Origin: Calonectria ilicicola
Lineage: Eukaryota; Ascomycota; Sordariomycetes; Hypocreales; Nectriaceae
NCBI GenBank assembly: GCA_020809705.1
Contig: CP085830.1
Coordinates: 1,178,001 to 1,242,000, forward strand
Length of the DNA: 64,000 nt
Direction: 5' to 3'
Positions within the stretch are counted from its first letter, which is position 1, and each line of letters opens with the position of its first letter. The notes below the pieces were generated by a model. It was not told the origin of the DNA. It made no database searches and worked only from the letters and a program-made list of their open reading frames with translations. This document shows, one piece after another, positions 55,991 through 64,000 of the stretch. A program made the translations under genes and the position numbers.

Positions 55991-57670
55991 CTACTCCGGA
56001 TCCCCAATACTAAAGTCTGTGTATCTTCCTTGCTGTGTTAGACCCTGAGCTATCATGGAAATACTTTCGGACTCCCATTCAAACTCCGGTGGCAATAGCT
56101 GTATCTCCTTATGTTGTAGTGGTAGAGAATGCTCAATTAGGAAGCGTACCATCCACCCATCTAATTTATGTGCCTGATTACCCATAGATAACAAACATAC
56201 GTCTTGAAACGTACTCAGCCGTTGGACCTAAGACCCGTTAGCGCCGCATCAAATACAATAACTGATGTGCAACCCATACCATGGCATCCACACTTGACCA
56301 GTACTGCTTGAGTTCAATCAATGCTTCAAAGTTTGATTGAAGCCCAGCTCTTGCAGCCTTCAGTTCCAATTCGTCGCCAAATAGCAGTGTATGCAGCAGC
56401 ACAGAAGAAGATACCACAGCCATATGACCAACTGTCGGGTAAACAGCTTCACAACCCGGTTCCTGTCGCGCTAGATGAAGAAGATGACTATATTCCAACG
56501 CATGTTTCCTGCATCGCGAGACACACATCTTTTCAAAATTTGAGGATATCCTCTGGTCTTCGAGAAAAGGAAAAAACAGTAATGTGGAATAATGGTGATA
56601 GCCCAAATGTAAAGCTATAAGTGGACCCCCGGTTCCTTTTTTCTGATGGATGCGGATGTTTTCTTTCGTCATTCTTGCATCAACTGGGAGGGTACGTTCC
56701 CACAGCTCAAGTTGATTGATAATATGTTCAACATCCTGCCTTAACTGTCCGTGATCACCATCTCCTTGAGCCCTTCGACGGCTCAGTTCTTTTATTGGGC
56801 CAAAGTGCTGGACGAGCGAGATCATATGCGCCCAGAGTCCAGGTTTCCACTCATTTTCCATGGAGTCCTGTGTCAGATCCATGTTATGGAACATGGTTTC
56901 ATCCATGGGCAAACCAATTCCAACATCGAGATCGCCCATTTGGCGAGGGAGGCCAATGGCTGAAGAGCACCAGTGGTCAGCCATAAACAAGGCCCACCAC
57001 ACCCTCCTTCTTATCTCACACTCCAAAAGTGGACCATTGTAGCTTCGAGAGTCCAGACCCATAATCTGTGACATGCCATTGGCAATTCCTGTCTAATGTT
57101 AGGCTCATGAAACACAAACAGGTAGTAAACAGGCGTACTAAAGAACAAAACCTCAGAGGCGTGATTAGAGTGACAGGCACAAAGATTAGCAATCAGTATA
57201 CAAGCTTGAACATTCTCTAAACAAATGTTTTCTAAATCGGCTTGAAGCAGGCGTTTGGATTCAGCTGTCAAAGCCAACTCAAGAGAGCGGATACGTGCAT
57301 CTGATGAGAACCTGCAACCCATGCTACAAATAGCAAGCAGAAGCGCTTTGTTAACCACTTTACGTCGCACTTCATCTCTGAGAGTGGGTGGATGAAAAAG
57401 GCTGTGAGGTCGATCGTGGATCTTTACTAAGTAATGCTCGACCAGTTCCTGGATGATTGTCTGCGGCAGCTCAAAGCCGCTGTCGCTAGACTTGTCATTA
57501 CAAACGGGCTCTTTAGGAACCAAACTTGGTCTAGAGCTAGGCCTCGCACGACCGTTGCCAGGGCACTTCAATCCTCTCTTGGTGCATTGAACACAGGGTT
57601 CCCCCGCTCTGGGACGGGCGCATTTGCGTTTGCTTTCCCTGCATCGTTTACAGGCCGTTGCGTGCTTCAT
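55991..57670 (-). CDS. Zn2Cys6 transcription factor, candidate regulator of pectin-side-chain genes
   Basis: Nuclear regulator of 525 aa from ATG 57670; an in-frame ATG at 57748 would add 26 residues, but 57670 puts the zinc cluster at the usual N-terminal place. Exons 57670-57139, 57088-56280 and 56227-55991. The cluster is MKHATACKRCRESKRKC, then CVQCTKRGLKC (CX2CX6CX8CX2CX6C). Splicing rebuilds VLFF|RIANGMSQIMGLDS and DAM|VQRLSTFQDVCLLS, both typical of the fungal-specific regulatory domain. RRRVWWALFMADHW marks its core. The second intron (GTATGG...GCTAAC...TTAG) lies inside an open frame and would be missed by ORF-only calling. It lies 0.57 kb from the GH93-like gene on the same strand, and is a plausible cluster activator. 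Confidence 0.85.
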
Positions 57671-58532
57671 CCAGGAAAGTGAGAGTATGCGTATGGAAAT
57701 AAAAGGAATGCATATGCCTTTGCAGGATTTTGACATCAGCAATCTCATCCCACCGCAACAACCACATATCCATCACCTGATGCGGTCATCCTGGGTTCGG
57801 GAATGCAGCATTGTGAGTGGCTGATATTCCGCCACGCAGCCCAACCAACCCCCACATCCCCGCATCTTGGTCTTTCCCGAACGAGCTAGACAGAGCCACA
57901 TGCGAAGCTCTTTACATTCTGGAATCGCGAAGCATTTGTTCTATGGTTGACCCGGGTACCAAGGCATTTAGCCTTGTATTATTAATTTTGAGCCAGATAT
58001 GTGCCAAAAGATTGTCCCACGGCGCATCAATGATGTTAAGTTAGAGGTTATAGTATTCATTTGTAAAATATGGAGAGTGGGATAGAACTGTGTTATCCTT
58101 CTGCATGTTCTTCTCAGAGACTAAGCACCTCTCCATATTCGATACAAATTAGTACAGGCGAGGCTTATAACGCTGCTGATATAAATACAAAACTTGCCCA
58201 TTTCGGGAACTAGATAAACATCGACAAACCGGAATGAGTAAGTAAACGCGAGCCCATGTGTCAGATATGATACGCTGTAGATGTCGGAATACTTTTCATA
58301 CACCACAATAGAAACTTAATGCAGCTTATTTGCTAACAGAAAACTAATAATTTGTTTTGTTGAATTTTTAAATTTTTTTTGGCTTGCGAATAGACCTCTT
58401 CTAACCTGGGGCGCAGCAAACTTGGTACGTTACAAGATATCCGGTGTATTTGCACGCCAAAGCAGCTTACCATGCAAGTTCCAAGTCTCTTATCCACAAT
58501 CTTAGCAGAGTCTATTCCTCCCCTGCCACTCA
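57671..58532. other. Intergenic, no gene recognised
   Basis: Regulator promoter and 3' flank of the ABM-like gene. No domain-bearing ORF seen. Confidence 0.45.
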
Positions 58533-59404
58533 TTAACAGCCACAGCCATCACCGTGGGTGTGGGGAAGATAATCCTCCTTTGGAAGTCCTTCGGCTCCCT
58601 TGCTTATACAGCTTACATGGAACGCGGTAAGCTTGATCAATCCGGGAATGGTCCTCAAAAGGCCAATGTGCTCTTTGAAAGGCTCAGTTTCACGGAAAGC
58701 CTGGTGAGCTTCCACGCTCGGCCAGCCAATGAAAGCGACCAGCATGCAGCCGGATTTGGACTCGTCACCCTTGACAGGGACGTCGTTTTCAACACTCCAA
58801 CCATAGCTAATACCTCTCCAAGCGGCACATGACTTAAGCGCTTTTCCAGCAAATTCCTCCAGACGTCTCGTCGCGGTGGTTCGCGAGTCGGCGTCATAGT
58901 CTGAAGGGAAGTAGGCAACAAGAACTTCCGTCACAGGGGACCGGGCCTTGTCGAGGACATCCTCTGCAGGGTAAGGATTGACTTTGACATGCTTGTTCAT
59001 ACCCTTGGTAATGTCGCAATGTGGTCCAAGCGACTCAATAATGGGACCATGCTGTCTAGATACAAAGTTAGCAATGGTGATCCGATCACGTGAGTAATGA
59101 GGTGATTCAATTGCAAAACATGAAAAAGCTCGAATGTTCTAAAGAACAGGTGAAAAGGTACTCACTGGCTCTTTGTATAGTTCATGTGGTGATCCACGCT
59201 CTCCCAGTCTAAGAACAACCATAGGTTTGAGGGGTTCTCGATCTCAACGCCCGTGTACACACGCTGTGCGCCTGGCTGCTTCAAAGCAACATCGATGACA
59301 TGTGCCATCACTTTGCCAGCTTTTGTAGACTCATCGAAGACGTCATCACCCGTCTTAAGAGTCACATAGGAAAATTCCGTTACGTGCGTTGTGTTGGAAG
59401 CCAT
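58533..59404 (-). CDS. Dimeric alpha-beta barrel (ABM-like) protein
   Basis: Predicted small soluble protein of 253 aa. Exons 59404-59166 and 59055-58533; the phase-2 intron GTGAGT...CTAG gives TKSQ|QHGPIIESLG. Two similar halves are seen: an N-terminal unit (THVTEFSYVTLKTGDDVFD, LFLDWESVDHHMNY) and a C-terminal one (VTEVLVAYFPSDYD, VAFIGWPSVEAHQAFRETEPF). Each reads like a ferredoxin-like antibiotic-biosynthesis-monooxygenase/EthD-type fold: strand, helix, W-x-S-x-x-x-H-x-x-x. The C-terminus ends HTHGDGCGC, a short His/Cys tail that could bind metal. No signal peptide. Such proteins act as cofactor-free oxygenases, cyclases or stress proteins; which applies is unknown. Confidence 0.75.
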
Positions 59405-60699
59405 GATTGAGATTTGATCTTAATGAAGAGAATCTGCTGTGGTGTGTTCATGATGTGTTGGCGGCTTGAGAGGGGTAGATAAGGAGTATCGAGTTAGTGG
59501 CTCCACTTGCGCCAGCCCTCCCTTCGCCCGCAAATGGAAGAAGGGAGATTGAGACAAAATGACAAAACACATTTCCATTACCAAGAAAATACCTTTGTGG
59601 GGATACCTACCCTATACTTTTCGATGCATTGACAAAAATATCTCCCACTGCTTCATCGTCGGCAGTTTTATGAACTCTCAAGTTTGGGGTTCATGGTACG
59701 GCGTGCTTTTTTTGTCAGCCCCAACACCAAGCAGAGAGGAATGTCTAGCGAGTTGAGATTCCGATCAGCGCGTAGTTGAGAAGTTAAGCGCAGTATGTAT
59801 CCACATTATAGACAGTTTTTCCTTTTATTTAGTTCAGGTTCATGAAAACAAAGATGTGGTCTGTTGTCATGAGAGAGTGAGCTTGGGGACAAGCGGGCTG
59901 TCCACTACACCTAACATGAAGTTATGGAGGTGATCTTTGTCAAAAACGCCAACATGTATCCCAGGCACTAAATACTAAAATAATCGTACTGTATCAAGGT
60001 GTCAGTCACTTCTTGAGGGACTCTTGGAACAACTATGGACAATAAACGCACTAAGGGTTCATTGATGACAGTCGGGCGCTAATTGGAGGGGCAAGCAACA
60101 GCGGCCCGCTGTTAGGCTGGCCCATAAATTTGGGAGTGGGCCTTCAATCACTCTAAACCATGTGCAACCCAACATGCATCCCAGGTCCGTTGAATCCGAA
60201 GTTGGTCAATAGAGACTGTCACTTGTGCAACCTGCAGCCCGAGGCAAATCCGCCACCGCTTTTGTATGAATAACTCAGCCGGTTTTGACCCATCCTCCAC
60301 TTGGTACTTCTGAGGAACTCAAGTGCTCCACGAAGTCGCCCAGCTCCGTACCGCAATAGTAGTGTCACCAAAATGGCATAAACTCCTGAACAGCATGATC
60401 TTGAGGGCGATAATCTGTACGAGAATAAGCTCCAAAATTACAATGATTGCGTTTGTATGCAGTGTATCTCACGGATTGGATTGATCTCTTGCTAGCGACG
60501 GGTTACAAAATTACCAACCGTCTCCCCATTATTCCAATGTGGGCAAAACTAAGCAGGCATAAATAAAACCTACATTGCAAAGTCGAACTCGCTATTTCAA
60601 CACTGTGTCAGCGAGAGGCATCCATTAAAATCCCTCCATGTGATTCTATTTTAGAATTAGCCCATGCGTTCCTAGACTGAACAGTACATTTTAAAGTCC
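59405..60699. other. Intergenic, no gene recognised
   Basis: About 1.3 kb; the frame at 59559-59756 lacks any support. Nothing else seen. Confidence 0.45.
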
Positions 60700-60990
60700 T
60701 CACCGATTTTCAGGCGGCATGTTCCGGCCCCAAGGACCTGGCACCGCGCCGTCAGGCAGCTGACCAGCTAGTACTGAACCAAACAAATAATCGGCGTTCA
60801 GGTCTTTCAGCCCAAATGCAAGAGGAAACTTTATTAAATTCACTATGATAAGAGTGATGGCAAGGTTAAAATCGGACGTTGGACCAAAGGCCACAAAGGA
60901 TAACACATCCAACTCCACGCATGATCGCAACTGATCTGAAATCAAGGACGCGGTGCCCAACATGGTCAAGAAAATTTGTTCTACTGTCAT
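60700..60990 (-). CDS. Short hypothetical protein with one membrane-like segment
   Basis: Not recognised. ATG 60990 opens a 96-codon frame beginning MTVEQIFLTMLGTASLISDQ, with a hydrophobic stretch FNLAITLIIVNLIKFPLAFG in the middle and a Gly/Pro-rich end (AVPGPWGRNMPPENR). The stop overlaps a GTGAGG donor. If used, an extra exon after the TAG acceptor near 60672 would add about 20 residues. Composition is protein-like, but there is no family match and no flanking support. It may be a fragment of a longer gene. Confidence 0.3.
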   Translation of the reverse strand: MTVEQIFLTMLGTASLISDQLRSCVELDVLSFVAFGPTSDFNLAITLIIVNLIKFPLAFGLKDLNADYLFGSVLAGQLPDGAVPGPWGRNMPPENR

Positions 60991-61247
60991 TTGCAATTCG
61001 GTTAGCTTTTTATCTCTCCAGTTACTTCAAAATCGACTAGACTAGCCCAATGGTTAGCTTTAGCACTGCACCATCCCCATGGTAACATTTAAGCTTCTCC
61101 ACGATTGCGACCATGACTCGTCCCTCCACATTCCATCACACTGTCATCGATCGTATATAGCCTCGTCCCCCTTTCGACTACGACCTCACCCTCATCACAG
61201 ATATTTGTAGCTGTACATTCTCGTCGTCGGATGATTTGATCAACAAC

Positions 61248-61741
61248 ATGCTTCCCAATCTCTTCAATTGTTAGTTTAAAATATGATTCCCATTCCTTGT
61301 TTTTATTTCATCGCACTCAAAGACTAACACGCGATAGCAGTGGCTATGAACTTGTTCTTCGTCATCACGATGATTGCAAGCGGGGTTCTAGGCGCGGGGG
61401 AGATATGCGGCGACAATGTCGACTGCCAAAAGAAATGTCTCGAAGGCAGGTTCATAAATGTCGCTGTAGCCAACGGAGTGCCCCAGTACGGATGTGCTTT
61501 GGGGTTGGTGAACCCGACATACTCAGCGGTAGCGTGCACTGCTGCAAATGGAGCCCTAGAAAATGGTGCAACCACACTCGCGTGTCAGAAAGTGGGTGGT
61601 AAAACTTGCACCAAATTCGTTACCAGCTGCATTGTACAAGACGGTGACGTTGCAAGATTTGGGAACACCTGCCAGGACAGACACTCATACACCTTCTTGT
61701 CTGGATACACTCAAGCTCAGGCATTGGCACAGTGTTACTAG
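61248..61741 (+). CDS. Small secreted cysteine-rich protein
   Basis: Predicted 141-aa extracellular protein. A 22-nt first exon (61248-61269, MLPNLFN) is spliced by GTTAGT...GACTAAC...TAG to exon 61338-61741, in frame. If the intron is not used, ATG 61346 gives a shorter form. The leader is hydrophobic (MNLFFVITMIASGVLGAGE). The mature part of about 115 aa has ten cysteines (ICGDNVDCQKKC first, then single cysteines to the C-terminal QCY), so several disulphides are likely. No enzymatic motif. Secreted cysteine-rich proteins of this size include effectors, antifungal proteins and surface proteins; the sequence does not decide among them. Confidence 0.6.
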
Positions 61742-61988
61742 TGGAGGATGCACATTGGACAGTCAGATTAAAGCTCTCAATTTATACAGGATGCAAAATA
61801 TATATGCTACGCAAGTGCCAGACGTTCCTGTCCTGCTCCTTCAAAGAGCCATCTTATACTAAAAAGACATCTCACAAACCATGGATAACCATCACCTAGG
61901 ACAGGTCAGATTGCACGGCGCGAGGAAAAGAAAAGTCTATCGCAGAGAATGAAAAAATACAAAAGGTCCAATCAGTGCGGCTCCGGGC

Positions 61989-63034
61989 TTAGCACTGCTT
62001 CTTGGAACCATCAGAGTAGAAGTAGTCCTCGTTGATCTTGATAGACTCCACATGCCAGGTCTTGCCGTTATCCGAGGTGGTGACCTCACTGGCGGTAGCG
62101 CCGGTGAGCTGCAGGCTGCTGCCAAAGGTGCTGTCGGCGGCCTCGAGGACGATGGTGAGGTTGCTCCAAGCTAGGGTCACGCAGTTAGTGTTTGCTGACT
62201 AGAAAGCGGGCTTTTATTTTCAAGGGCAAGTTCAAGTAACATACTGTAAGCATCCAGGGTTCCGCAAGTTCCAAGGTAGCATTCGTTGCTGGAGTAAATG
62301 TAGGAGGGAGCCTTGTCGTTGCCAAACTCTATATCGATGGTCAGTACATGCATCATTTTATGAACATTGGAGGCTCCATACTGTCGGTCTGCTGGGAAAC
62401 GAGCTTGTCGTTGATCCAGACCTTCTGGGTCACAGCGTTGCTGCTGGTGCTATCCACATCGACTAGTTTCTTGTTAACGTCTGCTCATTTCTACCCCAGA
62501 AGTGGTTACAAACTCTCAAAAGCAACATCGGCTCCTGTTGGGATCTCGACGTAAGCCTGGCCGACCTGTCCAGCTGCGTGTGTTGTTAGTAAATGGAAGA
62601 GATATTATTGAGCGAGTCAAGGATCACTTACTGCTGAAGTAGGTGCTTGCAGCCACACACCACTCATTGTCGGGAGCAGAGCATCCCCTGTTGCAAAACT
62701 GTCAGTCTAAAGCGGATACCACATCCCCGCTTGTCACCTACTCTTGAGCATTGTTGGGAGCCCAGTTCAACAGGGGCTGGAAAAGGTCCGCATTTTCATC
62801 GCTGATAGAAGGGGAAATTCCAACCCAAATAGACATCCATGGCTGGTTGCTGGTGCTGGCGGTGACTGTTCCGCAAGGGACCGAAGGGGGGATCAAGGAA
62901 TAGGTCGCCTTCTTGATGGTGCTGGAAGACGATCCAAAGGTAAACATGTTACCAAACTTCCAGTCATCGTACTGGCCAGCAGCGACGCTTTGCACAGCAA
63001 AGGCAAGGGCGGGGAAAGAATAGGAGTAACGCAT
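61989..63034 (-). CDS. Secreted hypothetical protein, six exons
   Basis: Not assigned to a named family. Exons 63034-62742, 62687-62632, 62573-62514, 62480-62382, 62328-62245 and 62170-61989 join in phase to 257 aa. All introns are short GT-AG; the third uses a weaker GTTTGT donor. A signal peptide (MRYSYSFPALAFAVQSVAAG) is followed by a beta-rich mature protein. Blocks are ATYSLIPPSVPCGTV, WMSIWVGIS, LFQPLLNWAPNN, WCVAASTYF, GQAYVEIP, VTQKVWIND, NECYLGTCGTLDAY and GKTWHVESIKI. Even cysteine content suggests disulphides. The layout recalls concanavalin-like beta-sandwich secreted proteins (the G1-peptidase superfamily shape), but no catalytic Gln/Glu pair could be pinned down. It is convergent with the cysteine-rich gene. 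Confidence 0.7.
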
Positions 63035-64000
63035 CTTAGATAGTGTTCAACACGAAATGACTCTTGACTGGCAAGTGAATTTGATACATCGTGATAGAAG
63101 ACATCATAGTTTGCTTTATATCCAAATGACGATCCAGACGACTTTCTAGAAGCGATGTCGTGAAACGTCGGTTGCCAAGCTAAAATGAAAGGAGCTTAAT
63201 GGATCGAACCAGTTTCGCATACTCCAACACGAGACGACTAAGCAGGGGTGGTGAAAGCTTTGACATTTGATTGGATAAATGACCCATCGGCAAATTCCAG
63301 CCCACCAATGGCGTATCCCGAAAAAAGATGTTTCAAACTCCCAACCTTGCCTTACAGGGCATATGCGACTGTTGGGTTCTTTGTTGTCGGATTTCTCCTA
63401 GTGTTTCGGCATCCGGTGCCGGGTTCCTGGGTTATTCAGCGGAGGATGACCCTATTCTTTGTGGGCTTTTTCGGCAAAAAGTTTAACAGTTTTGCAGCCG
63501 TCATACCACATTATACCAGAAGGGGCTACAAAAGTACAAAACTGCAAGCATTCATTGTGGGCTAAGATGCCACACTGCTGTTAAATCATTTCGGTGGAAT
63601 TGGAACATGTCCGTCCCCGAATCAGCGCGGTCTAAGGTTCGTAGATAACACACATTTCCCATGCACATCGACTTGCAATAGTTCCTCTATGTGTCCACTT
63701 CGTTACAATTATTTCCACTTGTCTAATCACATCTAATACACCCACACGAGCACCTTACGGTGTAAGCGATGGCCTCGGTGCATCCGGCGGTCAACAGCTC
63801 ATCTGCCTCACTGCCAACACCATCAATGAAGAATAATCTGAGAATTCTCCGGTCCCACTAATGTTGAGACGCTTTTATCCGAAAATTAGAAGAATTAGCA
63901 AATTGGGAAGAAAGGCAAACAACCATCAACGGTGAAAATTTCCATACAGGCAGTGACACGGGCACTTGCATCAGGAAAATTGAATCTTGGGTTTCGACCT
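63035..64000. other. Right-end intergenic, no gene recognised
   Basis: The open frame at 63248-63565 has no domain, leader or good start. Bases beyond 63600 show no gene before the window ends. Confidence 0.4.

Noticed and set aside
63248..63565. Plus-strand frame with hydrophobic middle
   Set aside because: Starts at GTG, has no leader or family, and composition looks like chance.
1..64000. CRISPR arrays, rRNA genes, intact transposons
   Set aside because: No regularly spaced repeats, rRNA-like blocks, transposase or reverse-transcriptase motifs, or long terminal repeats were seen on either strand.

Overview
The window is nuclear DNA of a filamentous ascomycete (Pezizomycotina). The evidence is the many 50-150 bp GT-AG introns with CTAAC/CTGAC-type branch points, fungal-only families (Zn2Cys6 regulators, HET-domain proteins, a DMATS prenyltransferase), secreted carbohydrate-active enzymes and long gene-poor spacers. 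A genus cannot be assigned. Exon coordinates below were worked out by hand from splice motifs, reading-frame phase and family conservation.

Left part (1-17 kb): the 3'-truncated gene of a secreted beta-lactamase-like serine hydrolase. Then a group that looks like a small specialised-metabolite cluster: a 14-TM-type MFS exporter, a pyrroline-5-carboxylate reductase homologue, a 2OG-Fe(II) dioxygenase, a DMATS-type aromatic prenyltransferase and a nine-exon Zn2Cys6 regulator. No NRPS, PKS or other core synthase is visible in the window.

Middle-left (18-27 kb): a small predicted protein, a large intronless Zn2Cys6 regulator, a nine-exon sugar-type MFS permease and, divergent from it, an inosine/uridine-type nucleoside hydrolase. 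The spacer between the last two holds four CGG-N7-CCG palindromes in two pairs. Members of each pair are exactly 30 bp apart, and one pair lies upstream of each gene. This looks like a regulated nucleoside/ribose uptake and cleavage module.

Centre (27-44 kb): an accessory, self/non-self-recognition type region with two HET-domain genes and a 1258-codon MIT-domain gene interrupted by one in-frame TAG. It also holds an mARC-like MOSC protein, a secretory-pathway protein that may have an Hsp70-like fold, and a decayed secreted metallopeptidase that has lost its HExxH segment.

Right part (44-58 kb): secreted or carbohydrate-active enzymes fitting rhamnogalacturonan side-chain breakdown (GH106-like rhamnosidase, GH35-like beta-galactosidase, GH93-like exo-arabinanase). 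They sit with a GNAT acetyltransferase and a Zn2Cys6 regulator. Inside this block is a three-exon eIF5A-like gene whose hypusine-site lysine is replaced.

Right end (58-64 kb): a dimeric alpha-beta barrel (ABM-like) protein, a short membrane-type ORF, and two convergent genes for small secreted proteins, one of them cysteine-rich. No rRNA, convincing tRNA, CRISPR array or intact transposon was recognised.
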